NCBI RefSeq assembly: GCF_910592395.1
Contig: NC_088322.1
Location: forward strand, 8,365,431-8,429,430
Length of the DNA: 64,000 nt
Reading direction: 5' to 3'
Source of the DNA: Lineus longissimus
Lineage: Eukaryota; Nemertea; Pilidiophora; Heteronemertea; Lineidae
Shown here: piece after piece, positions 36,675 to 48,600 of the stretch
Numbering within the stretch: the stretch's first letter is position 1
Layout of the letters: the number at the start of each line of letters is the position of its first letter
Notes under the pieces: generated by a model
What the model was told of the DNA's origin: nothing
Databases searched by the model: none
The model's input: only the letters and a program-made list of their open reading frames with translations
Made by a program: the position numbers and the translations under genes

Positions 36675-37293
36675 GGCTTATCATAAACCGCGAGATGCGG
36701 AATGCCAAATCGCGAGATGTCAACCTCGGTGAGAGTACCATGCGCCACAGGATATACCGCAAATATGGAACCTGAAAACGCGAACATTCATCAGACCGAG
36801 GCTGTAGTACGGAACTCTCCTTGTTTTGATTGGCCCATTGAAATAGACTCTGCTGTGCGATGTGTGGAATTTAACCTAATTTATAGCCTAGTTTCGATGG
36901 TCAAACCATCCCGCGCTATTTTTAGGGATGACCAGACGTTCACCAGTTGCATGCCCTGTGTTATCGGCCAATCATGTGCATAGTGACTTGTGCCGCCAGG
37001 CGTAACGTAAAAATAATCTTGATACATGCAGCATCCTGAACCTCGTGGTATTATACTCACAGTTTATCTTGATAAGTTGCAAAAACCTTTGTGGTCAAGA
37101 TGAACATGCAGTTGCATGTAACCTTTGTATTGTCTTCGTACTACTTCTACTCTCATTGAATGGAGAAATGGACAGCAGCCTCAGAAATGGTGATTGTCAT
37201 GGTCCAGTGAAGTAGAAAATCTTGTGGCAGAAAATAATGATTACTCATCTCGTGATTTCGCGATTTCTCATCTCGCGGTTTATAATAAGCCCC
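36675..37293. mobile_element. ~619-bp inverted-repeat element, GGCTTAT..CGCGAGATG ends
   Basis: GGCTTATCATAAACCGCGAG at the left is mirrored at about 37270-37293; 22 of 23 bases pair across the full arm. A second CGCGAGATG just inside the left arm has a partner inside the right arm. No target duplication is visible and the interior (about 570 bp) has no recognised gene, so this is a MITE candidate. Confidence 0.6.
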
Positions 37294-37299
37294 TTCATA

Positions 37300-38640
37300 T
37301 AACAGGATCGGATTCGCCCTAGTTTATAAAGAACGGATGCTGCCACACCGTGAAGTCGGTGATAGATTAAAATGCCATGACATTTTTGGAGAAGGTTACC
37401 CTGCATAGGGTACCATGCCCTCACCTGCATAGGGTACCATGCTCTTAACTTGTCATTAGTTACCACGTTTTTAGTGTCATCGTCCCATTGATATTGTAAT
37501 ATTGAATATCAAAGCGATAGAGCAAAGGGGTTTAACCGTTTTGAAACCAAAGTAGATAGATAAAATCTTAGAAATCAATTTCGGGCCACCAGCTTCAAAA
37601 GCGACCTGTGTATGGAAAGTAGCCTCTTATTTGTGGAGATACGTCATTAACCTGTATTATGGGTGCACATTGAATTTATGATATACCGCAAAATGGAGAT
37701 CAAAGTCTGATTTGACAGGAAAAACAACTAATACTTTCTAAGATATATTGGGAGAAAGCTATAGCCCTTCCATGGCATTCTATTCACAATGTTGGTGTGT
37801 ATGATGAGTAGAAAAAAATATTGCAGAGCGAGGTCGCCCTCTCTTTATCGAATTGGCGAAGGTTTTGCCCCGCAGAAAAGGAGACTTCCACCCCGACACA
37901 CTCAAACGCCCCATTTTCCTTTCGCACTTGATTTGTAGAGTTCATCTTTACGTATGTGATATTTGCGATGGACCCACACTTGGCGATTAAGGTTTGGCCC
38001 CCAAGGTTAGGAGATATCCACCATGACACCAATCAACTGCCACACCTTCTTCCTATTCCGAATCACAGCAAAAACCAGGGTGTGTGGGCAATGCATTGAC
38101 TTCGACCTTTTTAGAGAGTCAATTCCCCCACCCGCCCCAACAAGCTGCGGATCAGAGAGCAACTTCCAATTCTGAACGATCCCGTGTCAACAATTCCCCT
38201 GTTGACATGCTCAGCCCTCCCGCCCCCTTTGCCCTTCCTTTGCCATTTCTCAGAAGGATGACTGTTACATTCAAAGGTCGATCGGGTTTTTTGAAGTAAA
38301 TTTTAAATGATGCGATCGTCAACTATTCTGTTCTGAAGGCAGCGGCAAAAACATGAAAGAGTGTCGTTTTATCCTTCTGATTCATAAACTGGTTCTTGAG
38401 ACCAACAGAGTCAGCATCAGGAACCATCCACCGATTCCCATCTAGACATTCATGAATGAATCAGACCAGGCAGCGCAGGTGATTAAACATTGGAAGAGAA
38501 ATTGCCAGCGCTGATGGCAAAATCTCGCCATTTTCCTGCGTGTCATAAATACAGATTTTTATAACATCACATCTGATCCTAACAGTTAAGTTTTCCAGCG
38601 TTTTTCGGCCCCTGGTCGCCTTCTGTGTACATATTGAGGG
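37300..38640. other. Intergenic, no gene seen
   Basis: Only a short tandem pair, CTGCATAGGGTACCATGC, twice near 37400-37442. The remainder shows no recognisable coding sequence. Confidence 0.4.
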
Positions 38641-38664
38641 AGATTCACGCTCCCAGGCTAGCGT

Positions 38665-38713
38665 TGACGTCACACACGGATTACCAGGCACCTCTGACGT
38701 CACATTGACGTCA
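38665..38713. promoter_or_regulatory. Cluster of three CRE palindromes
   Basis: Exact TGACGTCA occurs at 38665-38672, 38695-38702 and 38706-38713, i.e. three consensus CREB/ATF sites in 49 bp, the last two separated by 3 bp. Spacing and exactness resemble a regulated promoter or enhancer, but no gene is recognised on either side. It may be an enhancer, a promoter of an unrecognised transcript, or chance within sequence that is generally rich in this word. Confidence 0.4.
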
Positions 38714-39914
38714 GAGCTCTGGGTTGGCTGGTGCGCTACACACATACGATCCGTATAGAAATGAGCAGGGATTGTTTGGTTTCGGAGGAACATCCATTTC
38801 CAGGTTTCCGAAGAGACAAGTTGCTCTCAGGGTGCGATTAATGATTTTGAACATGATACTGAGCTTTTCTCGACCCTGGGAGATGAGTTGCTTGGCATTT
38901 GGTGCAGCGTAGTTGAGTGTTGGTGGGTTGTTCAAAGCAGGGAGGCAGTGCCGGGTTCGACAGACAGGTTTCCTCGACCAGGGGGTGCTGATGATGAATT
39001 AGAGCGGTGTAGTTTAGTTTTTAGATTGTTCAAAGCAAGAAGGACATTAATGGAGCAATGATGCCTGACGCCTGAAAAAGGAACGAGACTACCCTTTGAA
39101 ACCACAAGTGCATGCATGGTGTGGCAGATCTAGTTTGTAGACCTACCCTGGACTTCAGTTAGAGGGACAATCTATTCAGCTACACCGCCATGTCGACCGA
39201 TGTCGGCCTGCAGACAATGTATAAGCATGATGTATTGCCAACCATGACCAGGGATTCTCACCAATGTATTCCCGGTAATGCTTGGCAAACCATTTCACAT
39301 GCCCGTGCCTCTGAATTCACAAGTGCAATCTGTGCTAAAACGCCCTTTAACTTACCCGTGCCTTCTGAGTTTACAAACTGCCCGTGCATTTTAGTACACA
39401 ATATCACCATTTTCACTTACCCGTGCCTTTCAGGTCACTTGCATGTCCGTGAGTTGATGGCTGCAATATTAATTGCTGCTACTATTTCGTGGAAAACCAC
39501 GGTGTAACAGGTACCAATTGGCCCTTGAAGTCGGCCTATTCGTCCTTTCTTTCTATTTGATGGCGAAGTGTGCAATAGAAGTAGATAGGACCTATTTTAT
39601 TTAATGGCGTAAATGATGATTTTCAACGATACTTAGTTCGTGACCGTTATTCTCACCTTAGTTTTACAACGCAACGTATGTCGTACAAGCCCTTTCCGTT
39701 CGTGGGCAACGCAGCACCTCCGCTAGCAGAGGTCATGGACGACGATACGCTGCGTAAAGTTCCTATGTGGAGATAAATATTACTAACATTTCTCGTTGCT
39801 CGATCAATGAGAGTGACAAGATACCGTTAGTTGATGGGAGTCGCCATCTGATTACCGACTGAAGTACTATTTTAATCGTTCGGTCTATGCAACGTCCGAC
39901 ATCATTATTGACAT
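38714..39914. other. Intergenic, no gene seen
   Basis: No recognised gene. Words such as TTACCCGTGCC recur near 39350-39430. Confidence 0.4.
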
Positions 39915-40115
39915 TAGAAAATAAGTAAAAGTAAGTAAGTAAGTGACATGTGGGAAGTGAACGAATGAGGCCTATGTAACGTCAGCCCTAGGGGAAATAT
40001 CAGGCTGCATGGGAATTTCCTCAAAACTAGTTAAAAGCACCGAGTGGCACTGGCCAGGCCTCGAACCCACTTCCCGATTACAAGTCGGAAGCTCTTCCAC
40101 TCGGCCACCGCAATT
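39915..40115 (-). mobile_element. tRNA-derived SINE
   Basis: Read on the minus strand, 40111-40038 is a tRNA-like head. It has a box A TGGCCGAGTGG, an anticodon arm with loop CTTGTAA closed by a TCCGA/TCGGG stem (anticodon TGT, threonine-like) and a box B GGTTCGAGGCC. A tRNA-unrelated body of about 80 bp follows and ends in a tail of repeated ACTT (39925-39946). The acceptor stem does not pair as in a functional tRNA. A head with both RNA polymerase III boxes plus body and simple-repeat tail is the standard SINE layout. Flanking target duplications were not convincing. Confidence 0.72.
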
Positions 40116-40116
40116 A

Positions 40117-41902
40117 TAATGTCTCTGGGCATCAGGAGGGAACCTGCATGCGTGGATGACAGAATACTGCTTTCATTTATATTATATACCCGCTGCATAT
40201 CGTCAACACTCTGGAGGTAGTGGATCGGATACCTCTCTCATAAGAGTGATTAGGACAAATGGACTACCTCAGAAGTCTTTTGCGATCATGATTCTGACAG
40301 ACATGACTAAATTAATGGGCCGGTCATGTTTCGTTTTTATCGAATGGTTCGTCGGCACACGAGCAGGATATGTAGATCGTCAAACATGACAAAAGACATG
40401 ACAAAACTTCCCTCATAAAGACAATAGATATGTCACGTGTCTCATGATATGTCACGTATCTCATATCGGCAGCGAGCGCTTGTTTAAAGGTTGACTGACT
40501 ACTCCCCCCCCCGCCCCATGATAAATACTCATTCTCCACTCCACGCCAAATCAATTAAAAACGGTTGGTGGTTTACCAGGCCCTATCTCCAACTTGGTCA
40601 AGTATATTCGTAGTTCTAGTTTCACAACATAAACTTGGACTGAGCTTTTTCAAAATAGAAACTCCTTTGGCTACCTAAGACCGATTCATCAGCAATTCAT
40701 GATGTTCTGCTCGTTCGATTCTACTCAACATGATCAATTTGGACAGGCTGTACGTTGGCGACAAAGTTATGCAATGGCCATTACGTCATGCCCCGGCTTG
40801 GCCTTGTTTTGATTTCGCAGTAATTAATCAACCAGTCTCACATCGGTGAAACTAGAGTATATCCAATGTCATTGCGAACGCATTTGCCTTTAAATAAGGC
40901 CCAAGATCGTTATATCATGATTAGCCTGAATTCAAGTCTAAAAGTAAATGTAAGCGATAAATCACACACTGCTCTGCACACTTGGGCATGCCTGGCAAAA
41001 GATTTCTGCTTCTTAAATGATACATGAAAAGCAACAAAAGACCCTTGCCGGACTAACTTGAAGGTAAGACATTAAATTTGGCCGAGAGAGGGCCGTCTGT
41101 TGGCCACCCTCTAGACCGGGATCGGGAAAGTTGGAATTGTTGAAAAGGAATATTCAGAAACGGGTTTAGACCGGTGAGATATTAGGCCCATGCATGCGTA
41201 TTAAATTGCATCCTGAGGCTACTCCGGCCCTGCACGCGCCGCACCGCATGTGGAGGAGACTTTAGGATTGACATTGACTGCCGATAAATCGGCATGGCGC
41301 CGCACTGACTCACCCTGTTTTTGTGACGAGCCCAGGACGAGTCTCGCAAAATTGCGATCACCGCAATATCTCCGTTCTGGATGAGTCTCGCAGAAATGCG
41401 AGATCGACGATATTTTCGGTTTTCCAGTCATTTCTAATGCCGATCCGCATTTTTTAACTGCTCGGATGGGATTCCCGACATTCTGAGGAATATCTTTTCT
41501 ATTCATGCCAACTTCATAGCGATTCTTGCGAAGCCGATATTTTGCTTTCAAAAACTTTCGATTTTGGATGAAAAATCTTGAAAAATATCCAGTCCAGAGC
41601 GGAGGTTTAGGAAAAAAATATTCAGTCCTGAGAGGGTTTTTACACCTGATTTCCTCAAGATGCAGTAGAAAACTACCGGTGGTGTACATGCTCCCCGTCA
41701 TCCCGGCGTTTTTACAATATAAAACTATAATATGACATTCAATCTGTTCACTGTATTCAAAGTGACTGGAGATGGTCTACAGTTCCACAGTTGTCCACAA
41801 TGACTTCTTCAGGACTGATGTTGTTCGATGTTGTTCACGTCCGATCTCGCAACTTCCCGCAATATTGAACGTCGTAGTTTTACACTTGGGATATAAATAC
41901 GT
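40117..41902. other. Intergenic, no gene seen
   Basis: No supportable gene. A 160-codon minus frame at 41219-41701 shows no family motif. Around 41335-41425 a segment with GAGTCTCGCA is duplicated at about 55-60 bp spacing. Confidence 0.4.
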
Positions 41903-41911
41903 TATTTTATA
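41903..41911. repeat. 9-bp target duplication, left (foldback 1)
   Basis: TATTTTATA directly precedes the left end of the foldback element and is repeated exactly at 50184-50192 beyond its right end. Confidence 0.85.
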
Positions 41912-42050
41912 GGCCGGGTCTATTTGGCAAGCCGCTCGCCGAACAGGCATCTATTTTGTCCTGTTTGGAGAGCCGCTTGCCAAACAGCACTAAAAAGCCA
42001 CCCTGTTCGGCCAGCCGGGCTTGCCAAACAGGTAAAAAATCGGGGTCATA

Positions 42051-42055
42051 CCTAT
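42051..42055. repeat. BEL/Pao target duplication CCTAT, left
   Basis: CCTAT directly abuts the left LTR and recurs at 49489-49493 next to the right LTR, giving the 5-bp duplication usual for BEL/Pao integration. Confidence 0.9.
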
Positions 42056-42231
42056 TGTTCTTGAGGATCTCTATTATTTGTGGTTCGTTGTCGTCAAAGA
42101 TGGGTATTTTGATGGAAAAATGGGCAAGGCAAAACGTGGTTTCAAATATGATGTTGTTTCCTAATTCTACACTTTTCGAACAATTCCACAAGGGCCGTAA
42201 CGGGGCCAAAGACAACAATATCTCCTGAACA
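42056..42231 (-). repeat. BEL/Pao 3' LTR (176 bp)
   Basis: Starts TGTTCTTGAGG and ends CTCCTGAACA on the plus strand, the same as 49313-49488 with no difference that I could find. The terminal TGTT..AACA is canonical. The LTR is short for the superfamily. Confidence 0.95.
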
Positions 42232-42244
42232 TCCTCCCCTTTCT
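42232..42244 (-). promoter_or_regulatory. Polypurine tract
   Basis: On the minus strand AGAAAGGGGAGGA lies directly against the 3' LTR, the position required for plus-strand DNA priming. Confidence 0.88.
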
Positions 42245-42465
42245 CGATGTGCAACGTCATATCGACAGTCCAAAACACAAATTTACGATTGTCCAACTTT
42301 TCACAAGACTGCACTTAACGCGATTTAAAGCTTATCCTGTAATTGTCCTAATGCGCGATTCGCAACACTGATATTATCCAGAACTATCTAAAACGATTTT
42401 AACTTTTAATAAAACTGTCCAAAGTCAACGCGCTTCATAACGAAATTGTCCATAAACTCCACATG

Positions 42466-42592
42466 ATTAGCTAATGTTAATAGCTAAGAATGTCCATATA
42501 TTTCGCGCAATTAGCTAATACTAATAGCTAAGAATGTCCATATATTTCGCGCAATTAGCTAATACTAATAGCTAATATAGTCCATATTACAC
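42466..42592. repeat. 44-bp tandem repeat in the BEL 3' noncoding part
   Basis: ATTAGCTAATACTAATAGCT with a following AAGAATGTCC segment starts at 42466, 42510 and 42554, an exact 44-bp period, between the end of pol and the polypurine tract. The last unit is partial. Confidence 0.9.
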
Positions 42593-42648
42593 ATACACGT
42601 AACGATTCGTATCGTATCCTTAGAGACTTGAACATCGACGAGACTCGT

Positions 42649-45600
42649 TTATGCACATTCTAGCGGACAGAGTCTGGTGATAGGACGTGTCATCACGTGT
42701 TTCCCGATCTGCACCTTGGCCACCCTGACATGGCCATCTCCGCCAAGACATACTTCGACCACACGTCCAAGCGGCCACTTTCCTCTGTTCGTATCTGGAT
42801 TGACGACAAGAACGATATCGCCAACTTCAATGTCCTTTCGCTCCTGGGCCAATTTGCTTCTTGGATGTAGCATTGGAAGCCACTCTTTCATCCAGCGCCC
42901 CCAAAAGTGCTTCAGCAATCGTTGAACATGTCGCCATCTCTTCCTTGGGTTGTAGGCGACGTTATCAGCAGCTGCAGGTGCGAACTCACCACCAATTTGA
43001 CCATGTAACAGGTGGTTCGGGGTTAATGGTGTGTCGTCATTAACGTCTGCGGACTGGTAAGTTAGGGGCCTGGAGTTTAAGAGGGCTTCTGCACCACTAA
43101 AGGCAGTCATCAACTCTTCATCGTTTATGTCGGCGTTCCCCAGGATTGCTGCAGTGGCTTTCTTAGCGGCTTTAATCATGATCTCGTGGACTCCTCCAAA
43201 ATGTGGCCCGAGGGGAGGGTTGAACGTCCACTTGATCCCTCTGACTGCTCCGTGTCTCTCAATCATGTCTTCGTCAAACTGCTCGACCAATTCCCGCAGC
43301 TCCCTTTCTCCACTGACGAAATTTGTACCATTATCCGAGTACATCTCCAACGGCACTCCTCTTCGGTTCATCATCCGGTTGAAACAATGCAGGAACGAGT
43401 CCGTGTCAAGGCTAAACGCCATTTCGAGTTGTACGGCTCTGGAGAGCAAGCAAGTAAACAAGCATAAGTAGCGCTTGGTTCGGATCCTGCCACGGCCCTG
43501 CTTCGTCAAGTAAGGGCCACCGAAATCCACGGATGTTCGAGCAAAGGCTCGGAGTGGTAGCCTTAGTCTAACTCTTGGGAGTGGCGCCATCAGTTGTGTT
43601 GCTGCTTTAGCTTTTCTTCTTCTGCATTTGTAGCATGACTTCTCGAACTCTCGGATAGCTTCTCTTCCTGCTGGTATCCAATACTTTGCAGACAATGACG
43701 CTAATATGTGATTGACTCCGGCTGCATGGTTAGCTTGTTTATGATGAAATCTTATGATCAGCGTTGTCACCCAACTCTTTCGTGGCAGTATCACAGGGTA
43801 ACGCACATCATAGGCAAGGAATTCAGCCTTCTCAAGTCTGCCGTTGCTCCTGAGGATACCATCTTGATCGATCACCGGCCGTAGTCCCTGAATCCTACTG
43901 GCAACTGGTAAAGCTTTATTCTTCTGTAGGGCCTTGTACTCGGCCGGAAAGGTCTCCAGCTGGGCTTGTCTTATGAACTGATGTTCGGCGTCGTGGATCT
44001 CCTCTGCATCGAGTTCGCCATGTCTCCTTTGCCCTACTGGCTGCTGGCAGTTTTCTACAAAACGGTGGACCCAAGCAGAAACTCTGGTTAATCTGACCCA
44101 GCTAGAGTAGCGCTCTGGGTTTAAACGCCAGTCTTGAGCAACTCCTTCATCAACATCTTGCTTGTTTTTCTCCTTATCTTGCGGTTGTGGTTCCTTCTGC
44201 AATGTAACAAAAACTCCATTTGAGCTTTTCTTCCGCTCACTTGATGGCGACTTGTCTTCTCCGAAGTTCTGTTCTGGCCATTTAGAATGATCTTTCAGCA
44301 GGAATTCCGGCCCATTCCACCAAAGAGTGTTGTCTGATAACTCCTTGACTTTTGCTCCTCTTGTTAAGATGTCAGCAGGATTCATCTTTGTTGGCACGTG
44401 CTTCCACTGATCTGGGCAGGTCTGAGTCTGTATCTCTCCGATACGGTGTGCGACAAACGGTTTAAACTGTCTGCTCCTACCCCTAATCCACCACAGAACA
44501 TTAGCACTATCGCTCCAAAAGGTTACGTCCTGCACTGGTAGCTGCAAGGCTGCGATTACGGACATAGTCAAATGCAAGGCGAGTGTCGCTCCCATCAGCT
44601 CAAGTCTCGGAATGCTGGTTGCAACCAACGGGGCAACTCTAGTCTTCGAAACTATAAAATGTGATATGATTAGTCCTCCCTCGTAGGTTGTTCTCTCATA
44701 AAGTACAGCACCATAAGCATCCTGCGACGCATCAGAGAATGCATGGACTTCGATGCTCAACAGCTTCTCAGTTGAATCCAGTCTGAGGCATCTTGGGATC
44801 TTTATGAGTCCTAAATCTCGACGAACATCAAACCAGCACTGTGCCTTCTGCTCAAGGCATCCAAGATTCCTATCGTCCCATCCAACTCCAGTCGTCCAAA
44901 TCTCTTGCATAAGTATCTTTCCGCGTATGATGTAGGGCGATATGAAACCCATTGGGTCAAAGACTTTGGCCAACTTTTGCAGGAATGTCCTCCTAGTTAA
45001 GGTGAAGTTGTCTTCGACTGGTGTGGCAGTGAAGCTGAACTGATCTTCTTTCGCCTGCCAGAGAACACCAAGAGTCTTCGTGGAAGGAAGCTCCCCTTCG
45101 TCTAAACTTATTTCAGCTGCCCTGTCTTCTTCTGGAATCTCAGCTAACACGGTTAAGGAGTTCGACAGCCATTTTCTGCAGTACATCCCAGCCTTGTGCC
45201 AGAGTTCATCCAACTCATGATACAGCTTCACACCCTCTGTATCGTTCAGTACAGAATCCATCGAGTCATCCATGAAAGTCGACTTGAGTATGGTGTCCGA
45301 GGCTAAAGGGAAGATTGATCTATGGCGTTTGGCATGCTCTTGGGCGACGAACTGTGCGAGGAACGGCGATGAATTGATTCCAAACACCACTCTGTTGAAC
45401 TCATATTCTTCTGGGGCTCTGGTTGTGTCTAGATCTCTCCATAGGAACCGCTGGAAAGGTCTATCCTTGGCTTCAACTTCTAGTTGCAAGTACATCTGTT
45501 GAATATCTCCGACGAGAGCAACTGGCTCTTTTCTAAATCGTAGTAAGACATCGACTAGGTCTTTCTGCAACTTAGGACCCTGATGAAGTGTGTCATTTAA

Positions 45601-48600
45601 GGATACTCCTTCAAACTTGGCAGAAGCGTCAAATACGATGCGGGTTTTCGTTGTAGACTTGTCAGGCCTGACAGCTGGGAAATGCGGTAAGTACCACTTT
45701 GACAGTGGCTGCTCTTCAGCTGGTGGAACCTTGCGTACGTAGTTCTTCTCAAGATACTGCTTGATGGTAGCGGTGTAAGCCTTCGCAACTTCTGGCTCAC
45801 GTAGCAATCTTCGTTCCGTGCTTGCAAGTCTCTGCACCGCCATCTGACTATTATCGGGCAGTTCAGGTCTGCCTTCTCTCCATGGCAATGGAACTTCATA
45901 ACGGTTGTCCTTATACACCATCTCCTTCTGTATCACTGTGCAAACTGCTTTGTCCTCCAGTGACATGTGACTACTTCCATGGTTCTCGGTTTTGGCTCCT
46001 GAGCTGTCTATCTCCCAAAACTGCTTCATGGTAGCATTAATCTCCTCTAAGACAGTATTCTTCCGATTAACAAAGAAATTCCTCTCTTTCTTCACCTCTT
46101 TTTGTGGACACCCTACACATGTCCATCCAAGTCTAGTCTTTCTGGCAATTGGCCCGCCATCCTTTCCTGCAACCTCTTTTAGTGAGAAGTGTAACTCCGG
46201 GTAGTCAACGCCGATCAACATATCTATGGTTTCTCTCTTTCCGTGTTTCGGGAATGCAATGTCTTTCAGATGTTCAAACTTATCCGCATAATCTCTCCAG
46301 TCGATGGCTTTCATATCTCCGGTGACATTATCGGTAGTTCTTGCAGTGATCATCATATCGATTCGCTTGTCCAAACTCTCTAATCCAACCTCAACAGGTG
46401 TGGTCTCGAAAGATTCTACCATTCCATTGAGCACGCTGACTGTGGTCTTCATTACTTCTCCTTTAAGTCCCAACTCTTCAGCCACTTCTGTGTTGATATA
46501 GGTTGTCGTACTTCCATCATCTAACAGTACGTTGATTTTCAAACGTTTCCTCCCGTTCTTCACAATTACTGGAACAGTGCGGAGAGCGATGTATTCAGAC
46601 TCTTCTTTGTCATCAGATGTGGTTGTAAGACTTCCATAGTTTTGGCTTCTAGGTTTCTCACCACTTGCTGCAGGCCTTTTCTCTTTCTTATTCTCCCCTT
46701 TCGTGGCTGAAAGACTTTCTTTTGGCAATGGGGATCGATGCAGTAAGCGATTGTGTGTTTCTTTACATCCTTCGATTCCGCACACACGACTACGTTTGCA
46801 GTCAACACCACGGTGATTACTGTTAGCCAGACATCTATAGCAAAGTTTTAGCTCCTTCGCCATATCCCATCTCTTGTCAATCTCAAGTCCTTTAAACTTG
46901 TCGCAACTCCATATGCCATGTTGCTCTTGGCATGATGAAAGAGGACAGTCCCTTTTAAATTCTGGTTTTGCTGCTCCTGCTGACCCGGATGTGAAAAAGC
47001 TCCTTTTCTTCTTGTAGTTATCATATGATCGGTGCCTCCTGTCGTCATCTGTGCTTTGTCCATTCTTTCTATCATCTCCTGTACCATCGGCAAACCCACG
47101 AACAGCTTCATGAGCTACAATTCGGACTTGTGCTTCCTTTATGATCCAGGCATGAAGAACTTCAATCGATTCCTTATACTGGTAGTCATCTAGCCAACGA
47201 TGATACTCGGCAACCATCTTTTCAGTCATTTTCTTCATCAGAACAGAGTACAACAGACGACTGTCGAGGTCACTGTAAAGGCCGGACTCTTTTAGGTTTA
47301 TGACTGTAAGGTCCAACAAATCAGCGAACTTTTCTACATCTTCTTTCAGCTTTCCAGGTCGTATTGGACGAAAGTTGTGGATTTCCTCGAAGTGAAGCGC
47401 CACCTGTCTCCTATATCCACCATATTTCCGATCCAATCTATCCTTTGCCGCTTGATATGCTGTTGCTGAATGCCCAAGATTTTCAATCACTTTCAACGCT
47501 TCACCTCTCAGATGCTCCCTCAAGTGCAAAAGCTTGAATTCTGCAGTGGCTGGTGCCTTGTCGATGCATGCTACAAAGGCTGCTTTCCAACTTTCATAAG
47601 ACTTCAGGTCTCCGGAAAACACCGGTATGGAAACTCTCTTCAGCTGTCGCCACATGTCCTTCTCAAGCATTGAAGGCTGACCAATGTTGTTGTCCTGTGT
47701 GAACTGCTGGTTACTTGGTTCTTGGCCCCCTGTGCCATAATATTGTATAGTGTTGTATGGTTGTGACCAGTCAGCTTTAATCGTGTTAGGCATACGGGTA
47801 GGCTGACTATTTGCTCCATAACTGTTGGGCGAATATGCTGGAATGCTATCAATCTGTTTTCCTTGGAATCGGAGTGGGCTCTTGTCCTTACTCGGCTGAC
47901 TGCAATTAACTGCAGGCACTGCACCTTGAGTGCTGTGGGAAAGCTCAACGTTAGCATTTCCAGTAGGCGCAACCAAACGATTTTGCGCAACAGGATGATT
48001 TTGGATTGGCTCCGGTGGACGGGTAGGCTTAACCTGACGATTATCAATAGGCGCGGCTGGACTATAAAACTGGACCTTCTTAGGACCCTCCACTTGTCTG
48101 TTTCTGTGTCTTGCTTCTTCATCTGTTGTCTGTTTCTGCTTAACGACTGTTACTGCTGGACCGACTTTCTTCTGCTGTGGAGGGGCTGTAGTACCAGTAG
48201 CGACATCGCTTCTCCCTTGATCACCAATTAAAGTTGAACCATTACAGCCCCTAGGCTTGCTGTCATCCATGGCAGGCACACCCATGGCAATCTCACCAGG
48301 GCCTTTGTCTTCCACTTGAGCTGCAGCATTTCCGCCGCGAGGCTTGTTTTCACCCATGGCAATCTCACCAGGGCCTTTATCTTCAACTGAAGCTGCACCA
48401 TTTCCGCCGCGAGGCTTGTTTTCACCCATGGCAATCTCGCCAGGGCCTTTATCACCAATGGTAATCTCACCCATGGCTATCTCACCATGGTCTATGACAA
48501 CTGCTGGTTGTTGTACCCCAACATCATCTAGTGTGCGACCATCAGGCTTGTCAGGTGTGCGATCAGCTTCTGTTGTCGTGACGTCTTTTGACCTATCTTC

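Noticed and set aside
41219-41701. 160-codon minus ORF
   Set aside because: No conserved motif, atypical composition and a duplicated TCTCGCA segment inside; not supportable as a gene.
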